Source: Tyto alba
Lineage: Eukaryota > Chordata > Aves > Strigiformes > Tytonidae
Reading direction: 5' to 3'
DNA length: 64,000 nt
Assembly (NCBI RefSeq): GCF_018691265.1
Contig: NW_024881278.1
Location: 8,019,501 to 8,083,500 of the forward strand
Shown here: positions 39,001-51,766 of the stretch, piece by piece
Layout of the letters: each line of letters begins with the position of its first letter
Position numbering within the stretch: position 1 is the first letter of the stretch
Notes under the pieces: model-generated
Databases searched by the model: none
What the model was told of the DNA's origin: nothing
What the model saw: only the letters and a program-made list of their open reading frames with translations
Made by a program: the position numbers and the translations under genes

Positions 39001-42000
39001 AGTCATAATACACGTGGAGTAATGTGGAAGCAAGTGTCCAAACCCAAAAGGCAAAGGTCTGGTGTAGCTTGCAGCATGTGTCACTGGCAAACGGATGTTA
39101 CTAATGCTTCCAGAGGAAAGCCACGGCCACCCTCATTTAAAACACAGGTGGTCTGTCACCTGACCCGACTCTGAGGGAAGCTTTATGCAACCCCGCAGGG
39201 AAGAACCTGTACAGCTGTGCATAAATATGCTACAGAACGTGCAGAACTTGTGTGCAAGTGATAGGGGATTGCTGAGATGGGACTTGAAAAGCCTGGCTTG
39301 GGAACGCTTCAAGGCGGTGTAACTGCTGAGCCTTGTACCACCCATCACCCCTCAGCCAGGAACTGTTCAGTGCAGTTAAAGAAATAATTGAACGTGTTTC
39401 TCAGAACTAGCCCTCAAACTGCAGAAACTGGAAATGACAGACACCTCAGCACCAGCAGATAGTTCTGAATCCCACCAGCCCTAACACTCAACCCTCTCTT
39501 ACGCACAATGAGAACACACAAGCCAGAAGCTGCGCTGGCCGAGCACTGCCTGTTGTAAAATAGGTATGGCAGTGGTTGTGTCATTTCATTTATGTAATGT
39601 TTAGGAGAAACCACACCTCTTCTTGATATTGATGGGTCAACCTCAACACCCCTCTCGTAGGGAGTCCCGCCGTTTAATAGCAGCTCATACATCCTGTGGA
39701 AGAAGAGCAGCATAGTTACAATGAAAAGATGTACAGGTATGTGTTCTTGCAATCAGTCTCTGAGAAAGAAAGAAACCTGTTACCTCAAACAAAAATGGAC
39801 ACAGTGATTGAGGTTATGACTAGTATTTTATATGAAAGGACTATACATAATTACTAAGTAACCAAACCTCAAATGGTAAATTTTAAACTTGTATTTTATT
39901 GGAAAACTACTTAATTATTTTAAAAGAAATTAGAAACACCGACTCTTTTCCACACAACTCCAATATTTTTCTTATATGAAATTTAGCAATTATTTCACTA
40001 AACTGTTTCCAAGGAGTCACTGCTTGTGTAGCAAATTTTAGATATGGAAGATTTAAAACGCTGAAGAATAATGTAATCCCAGTTCTGACAAGAGTAAGTC
40101 ACTGTTGAAGCAAGCATGCAATTTCACTCTCTAGATAACATCTTTAACTTAATGGAATAGAAAAACAATATTAGAGAGCAGATTTAGAAGAGATTTAGAG
40201 ACTTATAGAACAGTAGAGGTCTCCCGTGGGTATTATTTTTGCTGTGTAATCCAAATATATTCAGAATACACATCTATATCTATAGATATTTGGTAAAACC
40301 CAAGTCTTGCAAGTCTGATCTACAGTGAATCTTTCCTGTAAATTAACAGAAAGCTTTCCTACATTTAATACAATAGAAATACGTACATTTTTCTTTAAGA
40401 TTGTTGGACCCATGAAATAATCATAAATCAATGGCAAAATATAAGCTTATTCATATTCCCCAAGTGAACAATAAGAGATTCATTCACAACAACTCTTACT
40501 TGCTTCCAAGTCTTGAAAACCAATTTTTAAGTGGGAAAGGAATATACAGCAAAGTGCACATAAAGAAGAGGCCAGAATTAAAAAGGTCATTGCCACCTTC
40601 AATCTAGGCAATGATTCTATCTTATATAAACAAAACTTTCAATAACTACCTATTAACTCAGACATTTCCATAGTTTTAAAATTCCAATTTTTTTTTTTTT
40701 TTCTATATTCCACACCTACTAATTTGCAACATTTCAAACCTGAATGTACTTTTCCCACACAAACTTAGTAGAACATACTCTAGCTGTGGAAGCAGGACCA
40801 GCATTCTCACTGATAGACCCAGTACAACCTGCACATTAGTCTGAATTACACCTGCCCCTCTCAGTGTATAAGGATGAAACAGGAACTTTACTCCTAGCCT
40901 AAAATATCTGTAAATACATACATATATAAATACAGAGAGAGAGAGAGAGAGAGAAGGAAAACATAATAAACTTAATTGGAAGGAATAGGCATTCCATTAG
41001 AAGTAAAAAGCTTCAGAAATGCCCAGCCACAGCTCAGCTCTCCTCTTTCATGTGTTGCCTAGAAAAAAAGAGAAACGTAATTTGAGCAGCTGAATCAGAA
41101 TGAGCAACTGAACCACAAACAATTATTTAGAATAATCACATAAAAATGGTAAAAGCCTCGGATTTCTGGTAAGCAAACACTGACTATGTCACATCCACAG
41201 GTGTCTGAAGATGTTTACCAAACAGCACACACCGTTAAGCTGAAGTTGCTTGTCCACGAACATATTTAAGAGACAAGGATTTATAAAGCCAAGAAATACA
41301 CGTTTAAGGGAAACAGAAGTATATCAAGCCCCTGAAAAAAAGAAGAAATGCACAGATAGAAACGTAAGAACCCCCAAACCTGCACTGATGCTTTAAAGAA
41401 TGCTGGACAGAAAGGAGGGGAAAAAATTTACCCCGAGGATTTACCCATCTGATTCCAGAGTCAAGAGTTTCCAAGCCAGTGACCTTGAGCATCGGAAGGC
41501 GTTAGTCACAGTACCAGAGACCGTGCCTGGGGAAGGGAGCTGATCCTCTGGGCCCACCCATCCTTTTCCAGACCCCAAAAGCACTAGTAACAGGTAGGAA
41601 CTTGTAAGCACTTCCGCTTTCATTTAAAACCTACTCCCTAAACAGAAGCAGACAACTTTACATAATCTCAACTACCGCAGTCGGCATGAGGAGGGTCATT
41701 ATGCCCCACTAAGTCTCTGTGAACTGTCACTTACCAACACGCTGTTCACCACCAGGTCTTGGGTAGCCCAGTTCCCTACAGATGTACACTCTGCTTATCT
41801 CCCACACAACAGTTCTGCAGCCTCACTACGCTATCAGCCTCGCTCTCCTCCACACCTCCACAGGCACTGCCCTCTTGCGCCCTAAGTTCATACAGGTGTT
41901 AGTGAAAGAGAAAATACAGCAATTTGCGAGTTCTCTATCCATCTTTTCAGAATTCTATTGCCCACCATTTAATACCCTGCTTGCTAACCCTTGTGGTTAC

Positions 42001-45000
42001 CCCACTTTCCATCTTTCACCCATGATTTACTTCATTGCCAAGAGTCACCTGAGGACGATTGCGACCATAAAGAAAATGTAAGTGTCCAGAAAGAGGCAGC
42101 AAGACCCCAGTCAGTCTTGTAGACAAGAGAGCTGAGATCTCCCAGAACAGTGACCTGTTCCAAAAAGCCACTGTATCCTCCAAATATTAGTGTTTCTTAT
42201 GCTCCTGCATGCATCTACCTTCTACTACAATAGTTCTTAGGGGCTTTACCATCTATTGTGTTCCTACCCGTTGTACTTTTCAGAAGCATATCCTAGCTGG
42301 ATAGGATGATATATCTGTATCAATTGCAGCTAGAAACCAGTGTCCATACTATTTAAATAGTTAAAATTTTAATTTCCAAACTATATAACACAATATTCTG
42401 AAACAAATCACAAAGAAAAAAATAATGCAGGAGTGAAGAGAGAATGGGTTATTTGCAATCACTTTGCATGGGATCTTCAGCAGACTAACAGAACTTACTT
42501 CAGCATAAGTAAAGGCACATTCATGTCCACTAGTCGGGAAGTCTTTTATTCTTTAAATATTGACTAAAACTAAAAGTTCCAAAACCCAGCATCTTTCTCT
42601 TCCCTCCCAGCAGCCTGACAATCTTATAGTAAGCTAGGAAAAGTTCAGCTAAATTTGGATCTCACAGTTTGCTGCTGGGATCCTGCAGCTTAACATCGAA
42701 TATGGGACAGCTGTTTCGCTTTATAAACCTGTGCTTGGAATGGTTTATACTGCAACTTTACATACTTACATTGCGAATATAAGTGATGCCAAGTTCAAAT
42801 AATATACCAATGTCTGAAGACAGAGAGTTGGACCTGAGAAAACAGTCACCATCGAGCAAGCTGGGTAAAATGCCCGTTACCTAATACAGGGAAGGGGGGA
42901 AGGAAAAAAAAAAAAAGGTGAATGTACCTATTCAATAAAGCCCTCTGATTTTTAAAGGCCACTGAACGTATCACTCATTCACATAAAATCTGACTCAATC
43001 CCACTGCCTGGAAAATAAGATTATGAGTAGAGAACCAATTTCAGTTGAAACCCTGCTCCCTTTATTCTTTATCTCACCATGAAACACAGCTATGCTACCA
43101 AGGTACGCTACGAAAGAACTTTACATGTCAAAAAGCACCTGATTCCCTGCAAGAACACAGCAACAACTGGGCTAACAACACTACTGCTGTGAGTGTGGCC
43201 CTGTATGGCACCTGAAACGTGGGACAAAGCATGTGCTCTGTTTTTTAATGAAATCAAAGCAAAAGCTCACATGCGAAGTGGCTAGTCTCTTCCTTTCTTC
43301 ATGAACACCATGCAGCATGTGCCTGATACTGATTCAAAGTTAAGTGGATCACCAGTCCCCCCTGCTACTTTTCCTTCCCCCCAGCCCTTTTCTCCAAAGT
43401 GTATTTGCTAAAACACTTGGTTAAGTTTGAATTAATGCACTTCAGCAAGTCTTTTCTGATGTTCCTTTTGGCTGCAGTACATTTTATTTCAATACAAATA
43501 CCAGAAGTAATAGACATCACTGAATAAGAAGCTGTAAATAGAGAGTTACTGGCTACGTCACTCCCTGAGCAAGATACATACCCTTGGAGAAAAGGTCCAC
43601 GTTTGAGGATTTTTAGGTTGCCATGTAGCTCTCACTGTGTGAATGTTACTCAGCACCTAAAGCATGATAGTGGTAAAAAAAGCTAAGACAAGTTTTTCTG
43701 AAAAGCTGTGCAGCTTTTAAAAAATGCAGTATTATCCCAGATTAAACCAGCACTGTACACAACAAAGATAAAATTACGCTTTCTCTTCAACTGTATCAGA
43801 TGGCTTCAGTTTAAAGGACTACAGAGGAAGTTTTCTCTGAAGACACAGAGCACTTTCCAACCATCCTTGTTTCATATACACCAGTAATAATCCCTTTGCC
43901 CCTAAGAGCATTCAGTGCAGCTGAAAGGGAACTGCCAGATCGTCAGCGTTATTCTGTTATAAAAAGCTGCTCTACACATGCACACAAAGGAACACAGAGG
44001 ATCACCAGCAGGTGGGGGAATACGAGTATGACCCTGACCCAGCTACTCCCACACCCATCACCGGGGAGATCAGCCCAGGAAAGGTTCATCTCCACAGACA
44101 TCAAGGAGCAAAGAAGCACCACGGCAGGGGGGGGGAACCGAAATTAGAGACTCAGAGGAAAGGAGCTCCCACCCCAGCCCCTCCCAGGGCTGCCCAGTAC
44201 AGCCATCAGCCCCAGGGGCTGGGTGTGACTCCCATCACAACCAGTCAGCAGGAGTGGCTCGCTGGATCACCTTCCAGACTGACAGGGGTTACTGCTTAGG
44301 GGTGGGAGACTGGCAGGTAGGGGAAGGGCATTTGGGGACTGCACATGACTTGCTGCGGGATGTTCAGGGGAGAAACCAAAGGCAGAAAAAGGGAGGGATC
44401 AAGGTGCTTTGTGGATAACAGGGGTGGGAAAACAGAGGCATAAGCATGCATGTCTGGACATGCTTGGAGCCTGATTAGTGCAGTTTGTCCTGTTTTCTCA
44501 TTAAACTCCATTTATAACTATTTTTCTGGGTGAATGGGCTCTCTATTCTGAATCCACATGCGTGTGTGTACATCTAGGTACCAGCAACTAGCCAGACCAC
44601 AGGTCCTTGGGGACCTACGTGTCTGCGGTGACTGTAAGTGGGAGCGAGGGTATGTATGTCAGTGTGCGATCACAGGCAAGTATCAACCCAGGCTAAATGG
44701 AGAGCAAGTTAAGCGGCTTGGGAGGAAGACTGGGGGTGGGTGGGTGGGTGGGATGCTCTGTCTCCGAGTGAGACAACTGGAGGAGTTGGATACCAGAGGA
44801 ACCAGAGCGTGAAAGTTTCTGAAAGATCCACACCCTGTCTTTTTTTGACAGCCAAACAACTTACCCGATTGCCATCGAAGAGACAGAGTCGAACATGTCT
44901 ACTGAGAACCTCTATACTGACTCCTGGGAGAGGAATCATTTTACAGCTACATAAGGTTACAATCAGGGATACTCGAGTTGGTCTAGGATAGATCTGAAAT

Positions 45001-48000
45001 ACAGACAACAGCAGAAAGATTAAATCTACCAGCTCCTCCTGCATGTGGTAGCAGTTTGTGTTTATTTACTGAGATGATCAGGTGTAGCGTTCACTAGACA
45101 CAAAGCCTATGTAGAAATAGCAAAATTTCTTCATAAGCCTTTAGGCTCTAAGGAAATTGCTACAAGTATTTTAGTGTGACTGACGGAAGGTCCTATCAAA
45201 GTTTGAGAAGGAAGAAATATTCTACAAATGGTGCAAATGAAGACATAATCATTAGCCAAAATGAAAGAAGACAAATTAAATTTGTGGTTTCACAGTGCCT
45301 AGCAAAAGTTCATGGTTTAAAACTCAGACTAGTCACCCATGCAAATCTGCTTCACCCCAGACAGGGAAGGAACCCACAAATTTAAGATGAAACATGACTC
45401 TTAAAAGATACCCAACGTGACAATTTGTACCGATTTTTTTGCCTATAGAGAGCAGGGTGTGCAAACATCTACTGCCTAAGGACTCTGGATTGACATCGAA
45501 ATCCATCACCTGTTTCACAGCGGTATTTACCCACCAATATGAAATACTGCTAGCAATTCACATCTAGAGAGCCTGTCATTTCTCTCAAACCAAAAGCATC
45601 ATAGCTCTCTTACCAGTAATACTCACAGTATTTTTTTCAGAGTTCCACACCAAGTCCTTGAAAGCCAACTGTGACGGAGTAAGTTCAGGCTGCAAAAAGT
45701 AACTTGCTCGAAACTGATTGCCTACAACAAGAGTCATTTTTAAAATACTTAGCATTTTTAATGCTATTTATTGCCACAAAACGAACACCTCCTGAAATTC
45801 AGATGTGGCTAAAGTCCACTTGAGTATTTGACTGGTCCAAATTAAATTATGGTGGTATCTTTTACTATTTTTACTATTTGTAAGTGTTCTGTAGTAGTTC
45901 ACTCCAGAAGCACAGTAATTTAATTAGCAAAAAGAGCTACTGATTAGAAACAGCTTTAAACAAAAACACTAACAAATCATGAGGTATGTAATATATTTGG
46001 TGAAGAGACTCAAAAAGATCTCAAAGAAAAGATTAAAAAAACCCCAACAAAACATCATTTTCTACAATGTCAACAGGAAGTATTTTCCAAAGAGGAAAAT
46101 CTTTGAAATCATTGGGAAATTTGTCATTGCCTCTGTGTGCCCAGGACTTCACACAGACAAATAAAAACTTAATTGAAGAAGAAAAAAAGAAGCCTTTTTT
46201 ACATTATTTGATGGGTCAAATATAGCCTGTACAGATTACCCAATTCTAATTAAGCAATACTGATTTTAGTCCAATCATAAGGATCGAATGGAGAATAAGA
46301 AACTCACCACAGACACTTGAGAATCCTGTACTACCATTATTATGAGAAAATTGTACCTTCTTCTAAGAGCTGGAAAAGTGTGGATAGGCGGAATCCTGCA
46401 GGAACTGCTCCTAGGGTTGCCAGTACCTCTACTGTGTCATTCTATTGAAAAAAAAAAAAAAAAAGAAAGAAAAAAGGATATTAGTATTCCTGCTATTTAA
46501 CAGCTAATTCTATCCTAATTTTGAACTCTCACACAACCAATATCAGAGACCTGGGGCATCAGTCACCTCTTCTCATCTGAAGCTAGTTTGGCCCATCCTC
46601 AGGAACTTTCACTCCATTTCATTTATGAACCCAGCCAGAGTCCCATTTTGTTAAATCCCCCTCCCATTTCAAAGCAGCAGCAGAGCAGCCACTCACAGAA
46701 CAAAATCACACCCTTGAAGAAGAAATGGCATAGTACTACTGTGGTAAAACAACAAAAGACATTTTTTTTTGCATCATCATTCAGACACATGAAGGCACTG
46801 CTGGGCTGCAGTCTATTTCTAAAGCATTAGAGAACATTTCTGTAGCATTTCTTGCAATTAAAAACAAAATAGAGATGTTAATCAAAACCAATGTTTTTTA
46901 AAAATATGAGGAACAGTGTTTGGTAAAAGGCAAACATTGTCTACAAAATAATTGACATTATGGTAGATATATGTAAGAGATACACCTACCTCTGTGATAG
47001 CTCTTCTTACAGCACTCCAGTGAGAATCTGTTCTGGAAGAAAATAATGTACTTTTATAATAGATCATCCTCATGTGGACAAAAATTTAAGCACTAAATAT
47101 TGGTTTGTTTTCAAATAGCAGCAGCTTAATAATCATATCTATCTGAGATACTAATAATGACATATTTCCAGCCAGTAAGACTAATTGCTAGACTGTCTCA
47201 TGTGCTGGAACATAACTCGATACATGACTCAGTCATTCTTTGATTTTAGGGGGGGGTGGGGGGTGGGTAGGGGAAGGCAAACCAAAGCGAAACTCCCCAA
47301 CAAACCCACTCAAAGTCTGCAAACTGAAAAAAAAAAAAAAAGCAAGTGACTGCTGTACTGAAAAGAAAAATGCAAAGAACCAAATACCCTTGTGAGGTAT
47401 TCTCACTGTAAGCCATATACTGCCAGATTGAAGGAGGAGGAATAATTTTATACTTATTTGCTTTCACATCACTCCATTTACCTTTTTTGAATTTCAGTTC
47501 CATCTGCTGTTTCATCCACCACTTCTACGTGTTCTTCGCTTTCCTCTTGGCTGTTGACATCTTCATTATGGACCTGTAATTCAGATTCCAAAAGGGAAAG
47601 TGCATGATTTCTTCAGTTTTGTTCTTAAAAATGCTTTCTCCAGCTACAGGACATGGTAATAGTTCAGAAGAGGAGATTCTCTGTCTGTAATGACCTGTCA
47701 CTCCATAGCACTGTAACTGCAGAACACTGCCCTTAGTTCTGCAGTTACAGCAAGAGATTGGAGTATTCCTGCAAGTAAGCAAGAGAATGTGTTTGCAAAG
47801 CGGATTCTTTAAAAAGAGAAATGCATCAGCATCATGAAGTAAAAAGCTAGCTACTCAACGTGCTCTTTAGTTACATTGTGGAAAGCTCTGTTCCACCTGA
47901 TCACTCAATCCAAACTGTGTATTCACATTTAAATGTTCACCACAGTTGTACACTGGATATATATGTGCATAATTACATAAACTAACATGTGTAAGTGATG

Positions 48001-51000
48001 TTGGGGAAAAAAAAAAAAAGTTGAAAGTCCATTTTTTAAAAGGTTCTTCCATGTTAAATTATAAAATACTCCAACATTTACATGGACTCGCATTTCATAT
48101 AAATTATGAAAATCACAAACTAGTCCATAGCAGTGTGGAGACCTCAGAGTTGACCTTTAGTGACAAAGATTATGATTTTCATATTCAAGAAACTTCTCTG
48201 CATTTGTATGTCACATCTTCATCAGGCACAAAAATACTGCTTTTGCTACCTATCTCCACACACACGCATACAAACATGGTCTTATTCCCAAAGAACGGGC
48301 AAGCACTGCTGCATGTCTCCATGTGAGCACTGTGATCAATTTAAGCAGCTATATTATCATTACTATATCTAAAACAACAGAGGTGAGACTAGAACAGAAG
48401 AAGGTTGCAGCGCACTAACCGCAAGATAGGTTCTAGGAACAAGGCCTCTCTCCCCTTTTGAGTTTTCTGCTACCCACCAGCCATCCGCCTTCTTGTCATG
48501 TATAAGTAGGACTTCACCTTTCTTTGTCATTAGAAGGAGAGACAGAGACAAAAGACAACCAAATATTTCAAAATGGCTCTGGGCACAATTAAAAAAAAAA
48601 AAAAAAACACCACAAAAACTTCATTTTTCCCACAACAGAGATCACAGACTACCACCACAGACCCCGCTATACTACAGAAGGTGGCAGAAGGACACTGGAT
48701 GCCACTGAGCCAAACGTACACCAGGAAAAGCCATTTCTCCCTGAATCCCACAAGGAACCAGCTGAATCCCAGAAGCACAGGATTTAATTATAGTTATTGC
48801 TTAATACAGAATTATCTCCAGTCCAAAAATGTTTACAGAGACATATTTACCGCAAATGTGAGATCCCCTTCCTGCTGTGCACTAAAGTTTCCAACTGCAA
48901 TACATTCTTTAACATTTGGATCATCCAACAATTTATCCTCATCATCATCATCTGCTTCTTCACTGTCTTCCTCCTCACTACTTTCTTCATCTTCACTGTC
49001 ATCCTCTGCTTCATTTTCATCTTCTGTTTGAGGACCTTTCTGATGTTCCTCAACCCTACCCAAAATGAATCAAACTTTTTTTATTATTATTTTAACGAAA
49101 CCACTGGAAATTGCTGTAAAGCCTTGCAATATGGGCTTCTCTGTAAGGTCATTATCCAGATACAGAATTTTCACTCCAGTGTTTTACTCTCTGTCCTGCT
49201 CTGAAAAAACTCCAAAATCCCAATGATGTTTCCTCCCTAAGCCTACAGGTCACATTGCATCCTCTCCGCCCAGCAGCCACATTATATTTCAGCCATTAAC
49301 CAACACCCTTGGAAAATTCCAGCAAGTCTGTCTTGACTGCATCAAGAAAACAAAGGCCATAAGAGCTGGCTCGTCAGCACTACTTTTTTAACTGTGTGTT
49401 AAGATAAGAAAGGGGATGAACTAACCATTTCTCAGGGTCCTTTCCAACCGTACATGTACAATTCTGTACAAGTGCAGATTGTGTTTGTTTAGGCTACTTA
49501 CACTGCATAATTTGTAGCCACATTATCCTGATCCAAGATGAGAACAAGTTTCTGCAGCTGCTGAGAGAGTTTTAGCAATAGCTTTTCTTCCTCTTCTTTC
49601 CTCTGATTATAGTTCCCCACAGGCGCAGGCTCATCAGCCTGAGAAAGAAGAAGTCAACAAATTGCTCAAAGAATCAAAGTTAAAGTTCCCCTATAAAGTT
49701 AGTTTTCCACACATGTCTTATGAGCTTTCACCTTCTTGGGCTGCTGTCACTCCGTGTTTAGTGACATCTTTCTTGCTCTTTTACTCTGCCAAGATGAAAT
49801 TTCATGTTAAATTTCAAATCTGCACTCTCTGCTTCCAATACAATGCATTGATAAACATTTTATAACGTGTTGGGTTGATAAAGATTTTAAGCACGTAACT
49901 TGTACACAATAAACCTTTAAAAATGTGCTTATAAATAATAGAAATGGATCTCAGTGATCCCAATCAGGGATTGTGCCATGCTGGGCGTTGCTCTTGTCCT
50001 GAGCCATCTAAAATCAAAGGAGGCTGGTATTTTCTAAATGCTCTCCGTGATGTATTTTGGAGAAAACTACTAACAAATTTGTCTCCATACTCACTTTTTT
50101 CAAATCGTGAAGAGCATTTGTATTCTCATCCACCAATTTCTTCAGCTGCATACATCTGCATTGAAAGCAAGACAGATAGATAGCATTTTCTTAAAATTTC
50201 AGTAGATGGGTGACCCAAATCATGCACGATTACTGAAATGTGTCGATTTAGATACTCAGACCTTCACTCAGCTCAATGTGCATGCAGCTTGACAAACACC
50301 AACACAAGCCCAAACAGCAGCTTAGCTGATTATTACCTGTGATGTGCAAGTTCTCACTTAAAACTACCTCAGCCCTTGAGGACTGGGAAGCAGCTAGCCT
50401 GTTGTTTCTGCCTGGAAAAGAGATGAGTAAGAAGGGGCAGGGAAGACATCTGTACAATTAGGAGAAAAAAGGAAGAGTGTACAGGGAACAGGCTGCTCCT
50501 TCTTCCGAGGCAAAGGTGACAGGGAACGGAGTGAATCTTCCAGAGGCTTTCTTCAGAGCAACCAGATCTTTGTTGGTGATGTGGACAGTGAGGTCAATTG
50601 TACTCTCAGCAAGCTCACCAATGCCACCGAGCTGTGTGGTGCAGGGACACGCTGGAGGGCAGGGATGCCATCCAGAGGGGCCTGGACAGGCTGGAGAGGT
50701 GGGCCCATACAAACCTCATGAAGTTCAACAAGGCCAAGTGCAAGGTCCTGCAGATGGGTCGGGGCAACCCCAAGCACAAATCCAGCCTGTGCCATGAGTG
50801 GATTGAGAGCAGCCCTGCCGAGAAGGGCTCGGGGGTGTTGGTGGGTGGAAAACTGACTGTGAGCCAGAAAGCCAACCGTGTCCTGGGCTGCATCGAGAGA
50901 AGTGTGGCCAGCAGGTCGAGGGAGGGGATTCTCCCCCTCTGCTCTGCTCTTGGGAGACACCCCCCCTCCCAATGCTGTGTCCAGCTCTGGGGCCCCCAAC

Positions 51001-51766
51001 ATCAGAAGGACATGGATCTGCTCAAGGGGGTCCAGAGGAGACCACGAAGATGCTCGGGGGGCGGGAGCAGCTCCCCTGTGAGGACAGGCTGAGAGAGCTG
51101 GGGGTGTTCAGCCTGGAAAAGGCTCTGGGGACACGTTATAGCAGCTTTCCAGTGCTTAAAGGGGGCTACAGGAAAGGTGGGGACTCTTTATCAGGGGGTG
51201 TGGGGATAGGACGAGGGGTAACAGTTTTAAACTGAAAGAGGGTAGATTTAGATTACATGTAAGAAAGAAATTCTTTACTATGCGGGTGGTGAGGCACTGG
51301 CACAGGTTGCCCAGAGCAGATGTGGCTGCCCCCACCCTGGAAGGGCTCAAGGCCAGGTTGGGCGGGGCTTGGAGCAACCTGATTTGGTGGAAGGTGTCCC
51401 TGCCCGTGGCAGGGGTGCTGGAACTGGATGACCTTTAAGGTCCCTTCCAACCCAAACCATCCTGTGACTCCGCGAGACGGTCCCCTTCACAACATACTCC
51501 TGGCCACCGGGCGATGGAAAGGGGGGCGGGGACCCCCCCTCTCAGGCGCCGCCTCACCTCTGCGAAAGGGCTCTCCGCTGCCCGGGGGCCGGGGCCGCGC
51601 TCTCCGCCCGCAGCGCCTCCACCTGCAACACAGGACAAGGCGTCGTCAGCCGCCGGCGGGGCGGGGCGGGTCCCGCCGCGCCGTCCCCGGCCGGTACCTG
51701 CGCCTGCAGCTCCCGGCTCCGCCGCTGCACCCGCTGGAGCGGGCCGCGGGCCCGCCGCCCCGACAT
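33072..51766 (-). CDS. NPHP1: Nephrocystin-1, ciliary transition-zone scaffold, 20 exons
   Basis: Scaffold of the NPHP1-4-8 module at the ciliary transition zone and cell junctions; human loss causes juvenile nephronophthisis. Minus-strand exons: 51766-51698, 51622-51558, 50155-50095, 49638-49502, 49055-48851, 48521-48420, 47573-47482, 47032-46990, 46441-46357, 45721-45627, 44993-44865, 43656-43582, 42880-42770, 41058-40976, 39693-39617, 38782-38683, 38270-38158, 36013-35940, 35153-35109, 33350-33072. Phases agree throughout and give 679 residues. Order: basic, coiled-coil-prone N-terminus (1-110), acidic tract (about 121-156), SH3 domain (about 161-217, with ADGWWVAE and GLVPRTYL), then the conserved nephrocystin homology region (for example [20 protein letters not shown] and [20 protein letters not shown]). 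It ends [14 protein letters not shown]. Odd point: the exon 14 donor reads AA/TTAAGT instead of AA/GTAAGT, treated separately. The N-terminal exons are GC-rich and diverged from the human sequence. Confidence 0.94.
35457..35470. repeat. C-rich homopolymer tract
   Basis: CCTCCC followed by a run of about ten C residues in NPHP1 intron 18. It is a simple sequence with no function inferred. Confidence 0.7.
38683..38782 (-). other. NPHP1: NPHP1 exon 16, diverged
   Basis: 100-bp exon recognised by the peptide VKLRSL and its surroundings ([13 protein letters not shown], then SVQSKDIL). It corresponds to the conserved stretch between SISRR and LLPET in vertebrate nephrocystin-1. The acceptor is TTAAG/CAGGCAG and the donor AA/GTAAGT. 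Without it, exons 15 and 17 would join out of frame, which supports the call. Confidence 0.82.
40933..40954. repeat. (GA)n microsatellite
   Basis: About ten GA units in NPHP1 intron 14, only 22 bp from the anomalous exon 14 donor. It shows that the donor lies in low-complexity sequence on its intronic side. Confidence 0.9.
40976..41058 (-). other. NPHP1: NPHP1 exon 14 with non-canonical TT donor
   Basis: The exon encodes [18 protein letters not shown] and continues to GMPIPS, then AA, which should pair with G of exon 15 to make Lys followed by MYELLLNGG. The bases after the exon are TTAAGT (minus strand, 40975-40970) where the consensus GTAAGT would sit, so only the first donor base differs. 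Read through, the frame gives Ser-Asn-stop at once. The acceptor, flanking exons and all other NPHP1 junctions are normal. Sequencing error, a rare allele or real loss of the donor cannot be told apart here. Confidence 0.8.
43980..44830 (+). repeat. Unclassified, possibly LTR-derived repeat
   Basis: About 850 bp in NPHP1 intron 11 whose composition differs sharply from the AT-rich neighbours. It contains ATTAAA (44500-44505) followed by a T/G-rich part and a segment near 44565-44650 (ACAGGTCCTTGGGGACC) resembling the 3' part of avian ERV-L-like LTRs as I remember them. No terminal TG/CA ends or target duplication could be fixed. The family assignment and borders are tentative. Confidence 0.35.
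44732..44752 (+). other. Canonical G-quadruplex motif (G3T)n
   Basis: GGGGGT followed by three GGGT-type units and a final GGG, giving four or more G-tracts with single-T loops. This is among the most stable parallel G4 patterns known. It lies on the plus strand, the NPHP1 template strand, 113 bp inside intron 11 from the exon 11 donor. Confidence 0.85.
47249..47273 (+). other. G-quadruplex motif
   Basis: G8-T-G6-T-G3-TA-G4 on the plus strand (NPHP1 template), in the middle of the 449-bp NPHP1 intron 7. Four G-tracts with loops of one or two bases meet the canonical pattern. Confidence 0.85.
49425..49475 (+). mobile_element. Degenerate CR1 LINE 3' tail
   Basis: TCAGGGTCCTTTCCAACC followed by a decayed ATTCTGTA-type end resembles the CR1 3' terminus in plus orientation. 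It is a very short and old fragment in NPHP1 intron 4. Confidence 0.45.
50605..51475 (+). mobile_element. CR1 LINE, 3' portion with reverse-transcriptase C-terminus remnant
   Basis: Chicken-repeat-1 family non-LTR retrotransposon, 5'-truncated, antisense to NPHP1 within its intron 2. The reading frame from about 50598 carries typical CR1 reverse-transcriptase end motifs ([20 protein letters not shown], then [19 protein letters not shown]) and is interrupted. The non-coding tail follows: GGTAACAGTTTTAAACTGAA, then a stretch ending in AAGGTCCCTTCCAACCCAAA. The copy is incomplete and inactive. Confidence 0.92.

Noticed and set aside
38290..39600. Apparent absence of an NPHP1 exon between SISRR and LLPET
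   Set aside because: A diverged exon at 38683-38782 fits by phase, splice sites and the VKLRSL core, so the exon is not missing.
50598..51092. Reverse-transcriptase-like frame as a possible host gene
   Set aside because: It is the C-terminal remnant of a 5'-truncated CR1 element, as shown by the typical CR1 tail immediately downstream.
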